Positions 1 to 11,900 of a DNA stretch of 64,000 nucleotides are shown piece by piece. The notes under the pieces are model-generated. The model was not told the DNA's origin. It did not search any database and worked only from the letters and a program-made list of their open reading frames with translations. A program made the translations under genes and the position numbers. The stretch comes from Siphonodentalium dalli (Eukaryota; Mollusca; Scaphopoda; Gadilida; Siphonodentaliidae): positions 52,086,073 through 52,150,072 of the forward strand of contig CP136064.1 in NCBI GenBank assembly GCA_032622095.1, given 5' to 3'. Position 1 is the first letter of the stretch; each line of letters starts with the position of its first letter.

Positions 1-160
1 GTTTACATAACGAAGCGTACACACGTGGCAATAACATGTAATGTACGCGATTTTTATGATTGGTATAAGAACAAATTATGTCTATTATATAATATATATT
101 ATTTCTATATAGGTGACTATTTTAACAGCAATACCAACCGCAACTAGGCCGCCCGTATCT
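1..160. mobile_element. Right end of a TTAA-flanked non-autonomous element (window starts inside it)
   Basis: The sequence ends in 'gccgcccgtatct' followed by TTAA (161-164). The same end, with the same upstream order ('tttacataac', 'gattggtataagaacaaa', 'tattttaacagca'), occurs at about 42,380-42,551 in the complete 1.1-kb element at 41,432-42,547. So this is the right-hand part of a second copy whose left part lies outside the window. TTAA flanks are typical of piggyBac-type transposition; the family assignment is an inference from the target site only. The small ORFs here are not gene-like. Confidence 0.6.
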
Positions 161-164
161 TTAA

Positions 165-1439
165 GCACTGTCATATCGATTTGTATTATATACTTTCTTA
201 TGCTGTTAGGGTATGTGCTACGATCGAAGTTGATTGTGAATATTTTAAATGTTCTTTGCTTGATGGGCAGAAACACATGCTTTCGAAATTGCTTATGATT
301 TTGACAGAACTAATTCACAGGAACAAGATTGTGCTGGTCAGACGCCGAATTTCAAAAGAAGCAGTTATGTCATGTTATGTTTTGATTTTTGACAGGCACG
401 CAAACAGTCAAATAACACAATAAGAAAATTCGTTGTTCAATAGCGGTATTGCATTTCTAATTGCTCGTACATTAATTGTGTGGCGCTCGCAATGCTTGTG
501 TGTTACTATTTGTATAATGACGTTCATTGCAAGTAATTTCATATTTTATTTGTCTGGTAAGCGGACAATTGCTTAGATAGTTTGATTGTTTCGGTGTTTG
601 TCCCAACAAATAATCTAAATTGAAAAATTAAATATTAAGGATTTTTAAATAAAACTACAAAATGTTGATGCATGTATCAGACAACTGATTATCTCAATTA
701 TATAAAAGTAATCCTATGTTAGGTAAATATATAAAAGTAATCATATGTTAGGTAATATATAAGACCTGCTATTGAAGGCCCATTTAATTTTCGAGTGAGC
801 GATTATTTGTTATATATTGCCTTTATAGACGGTTTTAATAACAATCTATGCCATAAAATATGATTAAAATACTATAATTCATCACTGTGTCTCAGAAGGT
901 GCCCATAGTGTAATTGAAAAAAAATGAAATCGTACAAACATTTCCCCCGTTAAGACTCCCATAATGCAACAGAATTCAAATTATATATTTTTTTCAATGG
1001 ATGGTGATAACTCTATCTTTAAGATATTTAGTTATTCCCATTCAATTGAAAATAATACACTTTGCACTACAATCCAGATGAAACTTTAACAAAAAAACAC
1101 GTCTTTAACTGAACAAAAACAACATGTTCACAGTTTATTACACCGGGTAAGTTGATAATACAATGTTTTGGAGCTTCCTCTTTCAAATTCAAATGTTATA
1201 TAATATGGCATATATTTTATATAATGTGATATGGGGGTTCGAAAATTAAGTGGGCCTTTGACGAAAGTGGTTGGTTATCGAAGTTTCCAATTTGGTGTAT
1301 ACTCAGATCCGTTTATCGAAAGCGCTAAACGAACTTGGCTCATCTGCAATGTGGCTTCAAATGCTAAGTACATAGTGTGGAAGGAGGGGTGTAAGATATG
1401 TCTATTAATACACGTAATACCGACCTACACGTTTTGTAT
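165..1439. other. AT-rich intergenic DNA without a recognised gene
   Basis: No ORF here resembles a known protein. A short direct repeat is visible near 700-755 ('tatataaaagtaatc', 'tatgttaggtaa' twice). Otherwise I see nothing. Confidence 0.5.
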
Positions 1440-1897
1440 GTGACCCGCCATATCAAATCCAGTCGTAAGTCGGGATTTGTTTACCCTGTGCCAATGCATT
1501 CTCTTATATATGCGAGTCGACCATAGGTCGCCTCGCATATATAAGAGAATGCATTGGCCTAACAATTTTTCATCATTTTTTTAAAATAAATGTTTCTTAC
1601 AATTTTTAGGACATAAAATAAAAAAACATCCATTACCCTGCAGGGAGCCCCACACATATATAGAAGCATATAGAAGACTGTCGTCTGCTCATGTTTGTCT
1701 GGGGCTCTGTATGGGTGAAATTATAAAATTGTTAAAGAATACAAGAAAAAATTATTAAAATTGTAAAAAATTGTTAGGCCAATGCATTCTCTTATATATG
1801 CGAGGCGACCTATGGTCGACTCGCATATATAAGAGAATGCATTGGCACAGGGTAAAAAAAATCCCGACTTACGACTGGATTTGATATGGCGGGTCAC
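1440..1897. mobile_element. Nested-palindrome foldback element, 458 bp
   Basis: The ends are inverted repeats: 'gtgacccgccatatcaaatc' at 1440 and its reverse complement ending at 1897. The TIRs are about 120 bp each. Each TIR contains its own perfect-stem palindrome (about 1491-1559 and 1771-1846): 'ccaatgcattctcttatata' with its reverse complement about 25 bp further on, around a short asymmetric tip. The same hairpin therefore appears twice, in opposite orientation. I could not define a target-site duplication with confidence (flanks TTTTGTAT / TTATAATC). It has no coding capacity, so it is MITE-like; the superfamily is unknown. Confidence 0.75.
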
Positions 1898-3194
1898 TTA
1901 TAATCTTTGAAACAAACTTCCCAAAATCAAGACAATTACCCAGGTCACAGTGTAACTTTTTCGCGCATATATAAATGACAGTAACTGTAACACTATTTAT
2001 TTTTATCAGATCGGGAATGGAATAAGGAGAGCTCTTTATTGTTCTATGCCGACGAAGATGAGATATTTCTAAATTATACCACTAGAATATCACAAGGTAT
2101 AAACCGTACAAACATTAAATCGGAAGTTGTTTTCGAAAAGACGAAAATTGCTATTTTTAGAACGTAAATGTGACAGAAATATCACAACAACACCACAAAA
2201 TCCAGGTGTCAGACGGACACACGGTCGCACCACATCTATAAACGTAATTATAAATTGTACATACACATTTGCCGATCGTAATCGGGCTCCATTTGAGCGA
2301 AAGACTCTGTTTAATAGATGAAAGCGGCCTTTGATCACTTCAGAAAAAAAAAATTCCCGCAAAAATTCCCTCTTCAAATGTCATTTTAACACATAGCCAG
2401 CATTTTTCTGAAACCCCACTATATTGCAACGGAAAGGCCGTTATGTGTGCAACATATATGGACATGCCCTTGGCTCGAGTGTATTCACAATTTAAAAGTA
2501 GCGAGTATTTATTTGGACACCCCACTCTTCAGTCTGTGTACGCCTAGTTGTGTACGACGGCAATACTAGTTGCGATGTTATACAGGAATCGTACAGTGAT
2601 GATATGTTCCTTTCGACCCACTTAAACATAACTATGTCTTCGAAATGTCACGTCATTGAACTTATAGACTCTGGCTGAATCAAACAAGGTATTCCGATAC
2701 TAATTAGCTACTTTTATTCGACTCCGCATGTAACAAAACTGTATTTGAGGGTTGAGGAAATATGTTGTATTCTGTGATGAAATTGTGTATAGGTCAGGGG
2801 TGGGGTCTGCAATTGTTTTCCGAACACTAGGCGGGGCGGTTGTTGGTTCTGCAGCCCTGCTTACACATTTTTCCTGCCCCTGTAATTTTGTTCCTAGAGT
2901 CAATTTTCTTAAAAATAATGGGACAGAAGGTTTAAAGAATGCTTCTATTATGTCATATGTATGCACTTAACCCTTGGTAGGGGGTTTGAGTTCACCAGCA
3001 GTTAATAATGAGGAATGACACCAAGGGGTAATATAAATGTCAGCTTGCTAAATGCTCAAGGATCTATCGATGCACTTTGGCATGGGACGGCTCATATTTA
3101 AATAGTTATATTAAAAATCATTTATTCAACCTGGTGTAAATGAAAGCATAACACAATAATAGATTCTTCAAATAAATGTAAACTCTTCACGTAA

Positions 3195-3594
3195 AGGTAC
3201 TCAATCCGATTCGATGGTCCCCATATCATCAGATTCCAACAACAACATTTTTTTTTAAATGCCACTTCAGTTATAAGAATCGAGTAAAATCACAGTCAAC
3301 CTATAGTATAAAATTGCCCAAAACATGTTATTGTCAAATATCTGACACAAAAAAGTCACTTGTTTTTAGAGTTAGCCATCTTCATCCGCAATTTTTCAGA
3401 GAAGTATTCTCGTCGACTATTTACTGGGCCACCTAAAATTAAAATAATAGAATTCAAACATCGACATCTGATCACTCTGAGCTTTGATGGGTCGGTTTCG
3501 CGACTCGAATCAAATATATTTTACCGCATATGCCAAGGAAATAGTAATTTGCGCAGATTTGCGAGCGACATTTCGGATTGAGTACTTTTAACTC
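3195..3594. mobile_element. Diverged copy of the 'AGGTACTCAATCC' MITE
   Basis: It starts 'aggtactcaatccgat' and ends 'atttcggattgagtact'. The right arm retains the segment 'gagctttgatgggt' followed by 'cgactcgaatcaaata', also present in the intact 468-bp copy at 12,714-13,181. The left arm is hard to align. An 8-bp word, ACTCTTCA, lies close to both sides (3182-3189 and 3591-3598), with two extra bases on the left. It is nested inside the 2.9-kb TIR element. Confidence 0.55.
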
Positions 3595-3689
3595 TTCAAA
3601 TAGAAATAGACTATTAAAACACTGTAATAAAATAAAACAAATGTGTTAAAACAAACTTTGACCGATTTCAACGTTATTCGGTATATGTG

Positions 3690-4110
3690 TCGAGAATCAC
3701 CTATAGATGGGAGCTGTCAAATTTGAATGATTTTTTATGAAAAATATGGTCACTCGCAGCCATCTTGGATTTTACTCTTTGCATCACTAAATCCTTTAAC
3801 ACAAAATGCAGAGCTTATCCCTCATCCGATCATCACCAATCTGTATATGGATGTTCGTTGTGACCTCTCGATGGGTGCCTTCGATTTTTTCCCAAATTTT
3901 GTAAAATAAATGGCTGCCATTTTGGCCATCTTGGATTTTACTCTTTGTATGACCAAATCCTTTAGCACACCTTACAGGTCACATTTCTCATCCAATCGTC
4001 ACCGAACTCCATATGGATCTTCGACGTGACCTCTAGATGGGAGCCTCCATTGTTCCGCAAAATTTGTTTAAAACAAAAATGGGCACATGAAGTCATCTTG
4101 CAATTAAACT
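3690..4110 (-). repeat. Tandem units with 'aagatggc'-type motifs (copy 1 of family)
   Basis: Read on the minus strand, this region holds about two to three degenerate units of roughly 170-200 bp. They contain 'ccaagatggc', 'gtaaaatccaagatggc', 'ggatgag' and 'tggtgacgat'. The same unit occurs on the plus strand at 35,640-36,135, 38,780-39,330 and 39,950-40,160. ORFs here are broken differently in each unit, so this is non-coding repeat DNA. The core 'caagatggcngcc' resembles a YY1 site, which is similarity only. Confidence 0.6.
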
Positions 4111-4955
4111 GTCAATCCATCAGCATACCGGACAGCCCCCATTTATTGGAGAATTGTTTGGAAACTCTACAGTGTTGTTGGTATATACAGTGTAGGAATG
4201 CTTCTATAATTATGATACGGAACATTGATAAGAAAAGATAGATCAGGAACACTGAGTAAAATAGTCATTTGAAGCAGTTTGGGTGGGGTGGGTCCCTATC
4301 CCAGATTCGGAAAACGGATGTGGAGCGGAACAGTGCCTTTCTCTTGTGATTGGAGGTTAATAATGACCGTCGGGAGGCCGAGTATCTCTAATATGGAAAC
4401 CTAATTCATGGGTTCGTCTTTGCACATAAATTCCATCATCACAACTTGGCGTACATATTTTTGGCAACTAGTGATCATCAACTTAAACAACTAGGCGTAC
4501 ATAGACTGAGAGCGGGGTGTCCAAATCAATACTATATACGTTCAAATTGTGAATACACTCGAGCCAAGGGCATGTCCATATATGTTACACACGTAACGGC
4601 CTTTCCGTTGCAATATAGTGGGATTTCCGACAGATGCTGGATATGTGTTAAAATGACATTTGAAGAGGGAATTTTTTGCGAGAAAATTATTTTCTGAAGT
4701 GATCAAACGGGCCGTTTTTATCTATTCGTCCTTCGCTAAAATGGCCCCCGCTTACGATCGGCAAATGTGTATGTATAATTTATAATTACGTTAATAGATG
4801 TGGTGCAACCGTGTGTCCGTCTGAAACCTGGATTGTGTGGTGTTGTTGTGATATTTCTGTCACATTTACGTTCTAAAAATAGCAATTTTCGTCTTTTCGA
4901 AAACAACTTCCGATTTAATGTTTGTACGGTTTATACACTGTGAATATACTAGTAG

Positions 4956-5639
4956 TTATTCCTGCATGTGGCATATCAAGCCTAATTGAAAGTCTCGTTC
5001 TCGTTTGATTATCGGCGATTTGACGAATAGTTTATTTACATTTTTGGACAGGTCAGATATCGTGGTTTAGCTATAGGAATGGGCACAGCCGATGTTGTTG
5101 AATATTTTGCCAAAATAGTTTAGTTACGCGTTCTTCAAATGGGACAATTATGGATGTAGTGGCTGAGTCAGGGAGGGGGTCGGAAAAACATTTCAGGCAC
5201 GTATGGCATTTTTTCCCTTTCGATCATTTTTTGTACCCACCCACCCCCACCGCCAAATTTTTTTCCGTTTACGGCAGTTTTTTCCGACCATTTTTTGACA
5301 CCCACCCCCTTTTAACACTAAAACAGAGATTTGCGGGGGGAATTCACTGTAAACAGCTGTATGTGAATTTCTGTGCATGCTATTTATCATGGATGTTAAC
5401 ATGGACATGTAAATAGGAATGAGTCATTTTGAGGTCATTCGGCCAAAAAAACATGGCTGCCAGTGGCCATCTTGGATTTCAAAATTTGCAACAAAATACA
5501 ACACGATAACTGCCTGCAGTCAGTTTACCAGTTAGAATTACATTATTTCTCTCATTCAAAGTGGTTCTGAAGCCCAACTCATTGCCAAAACACTAAAAAA
5601 AACAAGCAGAAAGTTTTTTTTTAGTTCACCCACCCACCT
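4956..5639. other. Non-genic stretch with C-rich low-complexity DNA
   Basis: It contains short C/G-rich runs (5230-5260, 5300-5315) and one more 'catggctgccagtggccatc' motif near 5453. I see no gene. Confidence 0.45.
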
Positions 5640-5990
5640 CGGCATACGTGCCGGAATTTTTTGGGGGAAAGGGGCGTCTATTTGTGAACAACATGAATAA
5701 CGTCGAACTTTTGAATATCATAACCCAACTCGAACGCATTGATTGTGGGGAAGGGACAAATGGGTCCATAGATAATGCATGTAGAGATATTTCACGCTTC
5801 ATTTTGGACGCAGCAGAAAAAAACATTTGGATTAAAAAGTAATAACACCAAAAAGCGGAAATGGAATTCAAAAAACAAATCTTGGTTTGATAAAGACTGC
5901 CGTGCAGCCAGGAAAACATTTAATAATTCAAAATTGAATTATAACCGTAACAAAACAATCGAAAACAAAACCCTCCTGTGGCCTAATATC
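5640..5990 (+). pseudogene. LINE fragment: linker between endonuclease and reverse transcriptase
   Basis: Two overlapping frames give pieces such as 'DNACRDISRFILDAAEKN' and then 'KSWFDKDCRAARKTFNNSKL'. The W-F-D-x-x-C-R-x-A-R-K pattern is characteristic of the region between endonuclease and RT in many animal LINE ORF2 proteins. A frameshift near 5830 separates the pieces. It lies upstream of, and in the same orientation as, the RT fragments at 6968-7100 and 8623-10,387, so I take all of them as one degenerate LINE copy split by two insertions. Confidence 0.55.
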
Positions 5991-6967
5991 CTATGTATAT
6001 TAATATAAACCATAGTTCTATATATTCCCGGTATGAGACCATTCAGATATTTTCACCTGAACAATTGCATAAATTCTAACATCTAGCGGTCTAACTCCAG
6101 ACAAATGCACACGGCTACGGACAAGAGACCAGGACACACCGGGCTGTTCATGGTTGTTCGGCCCGGGGTTAGAAAATTTTGAAACCTATACAAGAACATC
6201 GCGAATCCAAGCATCTAGACTGGCATCAACTAAAGCGTTCCTATTTTGTTGAAAATTTCAATTGGGGGAGGGTCCGGGAGGGGTGCGTGAGATTTTTTTT
6301 CGGATTTACAGCTGGGAGTTACCGTTAAAATCTCGAGATTAGCGGGGTCTTTATGTGGTGTTATATGATGCTGACAAGTTCATTTAATGACAAATTTACG
6401 ATGTTCGGCTGGTTAAACAACACGCATGTGGCGGCCCACGTCCGGAATTTTCCCGGTCTCCCGATCGGCCAGTCCGCCTCTATCCCCCCCCCCCCGAACG
6501 TCACATTATATACTCACATGGGGAACCTGCAAGCTTAAATTCTGTCTTTCCTCGCCGGTTTTCCGCTTCTCGGGTGATATATATTTATATATATATTGGC
6601 AGTACACATTATCCGACGTAAAACATTTTACATGTGGAATAATTTCCGAATCAATATATTCTTGTTTAGTGATGGTTCCAAATATGGTTACAATCCGGAC
6701 AATCTCAGACGCCGTTGTAAAATGAAATTCACTTCTTGAATTTATGTGTGAAGAATGCTGGTTACACAACACATGTGGCGGCCCACGTCGGTTTCATTCG
6801 CGGCCCAAGTTGTGGTTGGGCGGCCCAACCATATGTACCCCCCCCCCCCCCCAACCGTAAAAAAACCCATCGGATTCTCGCTTGATAGAAAATCACGTGG
6901 AATCAGAATTTTTCCGGCCTCCGGCCCATCGGGAAATTTCCCGGTCTCCCGATCGGCCAGTCCGCCT
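5991..6967. other. Insert-like GC/poly-C-rich segment inside the LINE, origin unknown
   Basis: This stretch separates two parts of the LINE. It carries an internal direct repeat ('atgtggcggcccacgtc' at ~6425 and ~6774; 'cccggtctcccgatcggcc' at ~6450 and ~6940), two poly-C runs (6486-6495 and ~6839-6852) and a (GAT)n run at 6968. No transposase or clear terminal repeats were found. The ORFs here look like chance reading frames. Confidence 0.4.
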
Positions 6968-7100
6968 CTGATGATGATGATGATGATTGTTTGGAAACTA
7001 CTTTTAAGGCCGATCTTGATTTATCGAACTCTTCCTATCTCAATGATGCAATCACTGATAATGAAATTATTATGGCGATTAGAAAACTGCGTGACAATAA
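6968..7100 (+). pseudogene. LINE fragment: start of reverse transcriptase domain
   Basis: After a (GAT)n run the frame reads 'LSNSSYLNDAITDNEIIMAI' and continues to 'RKLRDNK', the usual entry into a non-LTR RT domain. The frame is interrupted exactly at the TAA at 7098-7100 by the element at 7101-8622. It resumes after the second TAA (8623-8625) with 'ALGFDRVSNEYIKVSAEYM', restoring the conserved K-x-x-G-x-D segment. Confidence 0.7.
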
Positions 7101-8622
7101 GGGCGCGTACACATGGCCAGCAAGAAAATATCAGACATGCCCCATGTGACTTACTTGACCAATGAAATAAATAATACCGGAAAATATCCGACGAAGGCAG
7201 CGCGCTGATATTTTATCGCCAATTGGTGATATGTGTTCACCTTGATAGGTGGCCATCGGTATCCGTTAACTAATCTCGCAGGGATATGATCGTAACAATT
7301 CAAGCACTCGAGTTATGATCCATCAATAGTATCGTCTGTTTCAACATACTACGTATTTCCATTTTGTATTGGTTGTCAGAACCGCTGATGTATTATATAT
7401 ACATGTATATACGTGTGTGCAGAGACGTCGCGACATGGGGGGGGGGCTTGGGGTGTGTCTCACCCCCCAACTTTGGTCAATATTTTCAACAGTTGGATAT
7501 TTCACACCTGCCAAAACATTAGTTGGAAAGTTCACACCAACAATAGGTTGAAAATGTTCTTGTAGTTTGATTTTCAAAATATTTCTTTGGGGAATTAATT
7601 GTTTTTGAACCAATATTTGCATATTTTCCTATTTTTGGTAAAAATTTTGGTCTGAAATGGTCATCAGTTGTAAACTTTCCAACCTCAGGGGGGTGACAGG
7701 TTGGAAATTTCCAACACTTTGAAAGCTTGTGTCCTGGTCCCTCCCCCGTGGCCAGTCAAAAGTCAAAAACTGCTAGTTAATTTAAGAAAACAATATTGTC
7801 ATATATTTGGTCAACATTGTCATTGGAATTGTCATCAGATGTAAATTTTCCAACCTAAGTGGGGTGTCAGGTTTGAAATTTCCAACTCTAGGAATGATTG
7901 AGGCTAGTCTAGATGGTAGGATTTTGCGATTTTCTTGTTCAGATTACAAAATTTTCGCACACCGGGCCGAACCATGGTCTAATATTATGCCTAAGAGAAC
8001 TACGGTGCAAGGAGGGTGCAAATGGAATTATGGAAAACTTGTGTTTGGTATGATTCTGATTCAAGGGGGGGGGGGGTGCAATTAGAAATTCCCAAGGTGG
8101 ACACCCCGAACGGAAACCCTCTGCGTGTATGGGAATGCTTTATAATTTGGTACCTCACATGCCTTGATTTAGTTGTGTTACTTTAATTTGGACTGTATGC
8201 ATAGAGGGGATGCATAGATGAACCAAACCAAATTTTTTACCAAAAGTAGGAAGATGTGCAACTAGTTACACTGGTTGGAATATCAAGTAATGAGAACATA
8301 CATCAGAGCTAATCGCGTCCCTGAACACACATCCCTACTCCAACGACGAGGACACGTTCCTTTCTCGTTACAATAGGTGGCATTTGAAATTTTCCATAAC
8401 ACTTTATAACTCTATGAATATTCGATATGGACTATAGGTTGTTTGTCCGCAGTAATTCACTTCAACAAACACGACTAACACTAGTCACATTGAGCTCAAT
8501 CAACGTCAACTAACCCGCCGCTTTCCCACGGGCGTAATCTTTACAGCAAGAAAATATCAGAGTACAATTGTACCTGATATTTTCTTGCAGATATTTTCTT
8601 GCAGCTTCATGTGTACGCGCCC
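7101..8622. mobile_element. Harbinger-like non-autonomous DNA transposon inserted in LINE, 1.52 kb
   Basis: The ends are 'gggcgcgtacacatg' and, reverse complemented, 'gggcgcgtacacatgaagct'. Close inside both ends is 'gcaagaaaatatc'. The element is flanked by TAA on both sides (7098-7100, 8623-8625), and the LINE frame is continuous once it is left out. A 3-bp T-A-rich duplication with GGGC-starting termini fits PIF/Harbinger; the superfamily call is inferred. No transposase is recognisable. The interior (7430-8100) holds sequence related to 34,260-34,500 ('ttggaaatttccaac', 'ttcaacctattgttg' type phrases) and G-runs at ~7437 and ~8065. Confidence 0.75.
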
Positions 8623-9493
8623 TAAGGCCCTGGGTTTTGACAGAGTATCAAACGAATACATTAAAGTATCTGCGGAATACATGTTACCAATCTATTCAAA
8701 ATTGTCAATGCCATACTTGACAGTGGATACTACCCATTGGGTTGGGCAATTGGCATGATACAGCCAATCTATAAAAAAAATCAGGTGATGTTCATAAGCC
8801 TGATTCTTATCGAGGCATAACTCTTTTGAGCTGTCTGTCTAAAGTTTTCACATCTATCTTAAACACAAGGTTGACATCTTTCTCTGAAGATAATGAAATC
8901 ATAAGCAAATTTCAAACTGGTTTCAGGAAAGCGCACTCCACAATTGACAACATCTTTATATTGCAAAGTATTATCAATTTTAATTTGTCAAATGGAAAGA
9001 AATTTTATTGTGCATTCGTTGATTTCCGTAAGGCATTTGACGCGGTGTGGAGAGACGCGTTATGGTTGAAGATGCTAGATTGTGGAATTAACGGCAAGAT
9101 AGACATGTATAGTAAAATTAAAATGTGTGTTAAAGAGGGCGGAGCAAAATCCGAGTTCTTTTCTAGCAATGTTGGCCTATTTCAAGGTGAATTAATGTCA
9201 ACATTTCTATTTTCTTTATATATTAACGACCTCACAACCTTTCTGTCAAATTGTGCAATAAATATAACCTCCAATTTCTAGACAATATGTACATGGAATA
9301 TATTGGAATTTATATCAAATTACATTGTATATTTTATGCAGACGACACGGTCCTGATTACCGAGAACGAGGAAAATATTTCAGACTATACTGATGCATGG
9401 AAGCTCCACGTTAATACCAGAAAAACTAATATTGTGATTTTCTGTAAAAAAAAACTACCGAAAAACCTGCCGATAGTCATATACAGGGGATGA
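8623..9493 (+). pseudogene. Non-LTR retrotransposon reverse transcriptase core, frameshifted
   Basis: The frame resumes at 8623 and is readable, with breaks near 8720-8825, 9281 and 9493. RT motifs are visible in order: 'FQTGFRKAHSTIDNI', then 'FVDFRKAFDAVW' (motif A, catalytic Asp), then 'GLFQGELMSTFLFSLYINDL' (motif B, with E where a C or S is usual after QG), then 'FYADDTVL' (motif C, the two catalytic Asp). The element belongs to the jockey/I-type LINE group by general appearance, without firmer clade assignment. Several stops and frameshifts mean it cannot make an active protein. Confidence 0.85.
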
Positions 9494-9496
9494 GAA

Positions 9497-10387
9497 TTGG
9501 AAATTGTTAATGAACTCAAATATCTTGGGATTAATTTCTTTTATAATGGGAGATTTTGCTACGCACAAATTCATAACACAGCAATGAAAGCTATGTATGG
9601 CTTGTTCAATAAAGTGCGCAAACTCCACCTTCCAGTGAATTTAATGCTGAAACTCTTCGATAGTATGGTAACCCCAATAGCTCTTTATGGTAGTGAAGTT
9701 TGGTGCTTCGAAAAATGTGATATTATAGAGAAATTGCATATGAAATTTTGTAAAATCCTTTTGCGCATGAAATCTAGCACACCTAATTATATGGTATACG
9801 GAGAGCTTGGTAGACATCCACTGATAATTGATATAAAATGCAGGGTGTTGACATATTGGTCAAACTAAACTCCCCCGACGGATCTGAATTAGCAAAGAAT
9901 ATTTATCTAGTGATGAAGGAGATCCATAACAATGGTAGCATGCACATATTCTGAAAAACTTAAATGGTTTGAGTTTATAAAAACGACCCTGAGTGAGATC
10001 GGTTTGATGTCCCGATGGGATACTCAAACTGGACTCACGGGGACGGAGATCAGGAATATTAAATCTCGTCTTATTGAAGAGCGCCGGATTAAAATGTTTC
10101 GTGATCTTAAGGAATCTAAATCATCAAGGGGAACTTTATATAGGAATATAAAGCGTCATTCCAGTATTAGTCGATACCTTATTTATCTACCACAACATCT
10201 CATACCAGCATTGGTGAAATTTAGGACAGCAAACCATAGACTGCCAAACGAGCTTTCAAGATGGCGAAAACACGAGAGTTTACTATGCAAAATGTGCGGT
10301 TCCGAAACATGTGACGAGTATCATATTATCTTGATCTGCGATAATTTGGTCACACTCAGAAGAAAATACATTCCTGACTATTACTGA
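9497..10387 (+). pseudogene. LINE ORF2 C-terminal region (thumb and Zn-binding end), broken
   Basis: Two frames cover this part. 9497-9868 reads 'NELKYLGINFFYNGRF' and then 'YGSEVWCFEKCDIIEKLHMK' and 'NYMVYGELGRHPL'. 9932-10,387 reads 'KFRTANHRLPNELSRW' followed by 'CKMCGSETCDEYHIILIC', a CxxC-x-C-H-C Zn-binding end usual in LINE ORF2. A frameshift lies between 9868 and 9932. It is clearly related to the better preserved fragment at 19,529-20,365 (shared YGSEVW, MVYGELGR, RTANHRL, DEYH), so at least two copies of the same LINE family are present. Confidence 0.85.
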
Positions 10388-10765
10388 TTAAACCCTTCAC
10401 TAGAAAAGTTTTATGGACTCCTTGCGATTGAAAATATATCAATATTGAAGAACGTTAGCATTTATTTGAAACATGTTTTTAAAGAATACAACTAAGATAG
10501 TACACTGATTTATAGAGTTATCCATGTGAATTTATATACACATATTTCCGTATATATATACATAGATATATGCTTGTGTGCAAATATATGTATACAGTAT
10601 GCATATGGTATATTTATATAAGTATTACATACAATTTATTATGTATGGATATGAAATTCTGATGAAAATGTTATTCATACCAATGTACATAGTGTATATA
10701 TGTTATTATGCATGTTCCACATTAATTTGTGGCTTTTCGCATTAAACTCATTCATTCAAGGATAC
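10388..10765 (+). other. Probable LINE 3' untranslated region and short-repeat tail
   Basis: An AT-rich, TATATA-containing stretch follows the ORF and ends 'gcattaaactcattcattca' at ~10,740-10,760. A (CATT)-like short repeat instead of poly(A) is common at the 3' end of several LINE clades. The related copy at 20.6 kb ends 'aataaacttatcaatca'. Confidence 0.5.
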
Positions 10766-11289
10766 ATGTATTTGTACTTACAAAGCTGAGCCCTGCTCCT
10801 TGCCGGGGCCGCCGGGTATCCACCGTATCGTGCTTCTATCACAACAAGCGCGACTAAAGCGACAAGACATCCACTATGACAGCCCCGTGAGGTCATGTCT
10901 GCTGCAGTGTACTGAATAGAACCTCATGCAGGTGCGGCCTAAATTCGTGAAATTCGGAGTTCGGCTTCTGCGCAGAATTTATATAATCTGCGTAAAATGT
11001 ACAGCGTAAACGAGTTGTTCATCACTGTCGTTAATCTGTTATTTTTTTTAGCGACGAATATTTCATCTGTCTTCGTGTTCTGATTACGTATCATCAGTGC
11101 ATGGAACTATGCAATCGTGTTAACCCTTATAGTGTAAGTTCACACCACAGGGGCGTGAAAATTTTTAGCACTCCGCTGCCCATCCCTAGCTCGCTACATT
11201 GCCCTTACACACCCACCGTCCCTATATACGGGACTGCTTTACGTTATAGTAAGAGACAGGGGGCGATAACATTTCTCCCGATTTACCAC
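10766..11289. other. Intergenic stretch, nothing recognised
   Basis: No gene-like ORF, obvious repeat or terminal structure was identified. Confidence 0.4.
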
Positions 11290-11292
11290 AGC

Positions 11293-11900
11293 TCAGAATC
11301 TGACAAAACTTAGTCCATTTATCCGAGCAAGATAAGAGCAATTTATTGACAGATACGCCAACTCGAGGTCGAAGTCAAAACAGTTACATACATAAAATGT
11401 GATTATAAGTTTATGTAGAAAGAGTTGGACCATGTTGCAGATGATATTACATGTTTTGGGTTCATCATTTCTCAAGATGATTAAGAATTTCTCTTGGTCA
11501 TCCATATTATTAAAGGCCTGAATATTGTCGCTTATTTCCGCAAATAAACGTGTTCTTAGAGATTTTGATATATGGGGCATCGCATAATGAAGTGTTCTTC
11601 GGTTTCCACCTCCATTCCACACTTTTTGCAAATGACATCGACGTCGTCACGCCCATCAATTCCATTTATATATCCATAGCATTTATAAAGTCGGTCTTGC
11701 AATAATTAACAATGCCCTGCTTCAATACAGGCAAGTTTGCAATAATTTCACCCTTGTTGTAATACAAAATGACAGCTGATTTCTACGACCAGCACCTGAT
11801 ATCCGCTTTCTTAAGTTCGTGTTTTGGTATAGTTATCACCTCCTTATCCAGTCCCGCACATAAAACACTCTATACAGTGAAGTTTCAATATATAGTAGGA
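11293..11900 (-). pseudogene. LINE ORF2 C-terminal remnant, second family, frameshifted
   Basis: On the minus strand, around 11,570-11,660, one frame reads 'DVICKKCGMEVETEEHFIMR' (a CxxC...H...C Zn-binding end of LINE ORF2). After a frameshift the downstream part continues 'RLFAEISDNIQAFNNMDDQE' and 'LIILRNDEPKTCNIICNMVQ'. Upstream to about 11,900 the frames are short and contain stops. The sequence differs from the LINE at 8.6-10.4 kb, so a different family is represented. Confidence 0.6.

Larger units (their letters stand above)
2080..4955. mobile_element. 2.9-kb element with ~470-bp terminal inverted repeats
   Basis: The segment ~2080-2545 is repeated in reverse complement at ~4480-4955. 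Shared landmarks are 'gtataaaccgtacaaacatt', 'cacaacaacaccacaa', 'gagccaagggcatgtccata' and 'gtacgcctagttgt'. The TIRs differ at many positions, so it is not young. The middle contains a diverged copy of the TTAA MITE (about 3195-3594) and tandem units with 'catcttggattttactcttt' (about 3690-4110). No transposase is recognisable. An 88-codon ORF at 2700-2966 looks non-coding. The family is unknown. Confidence 0.65.
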
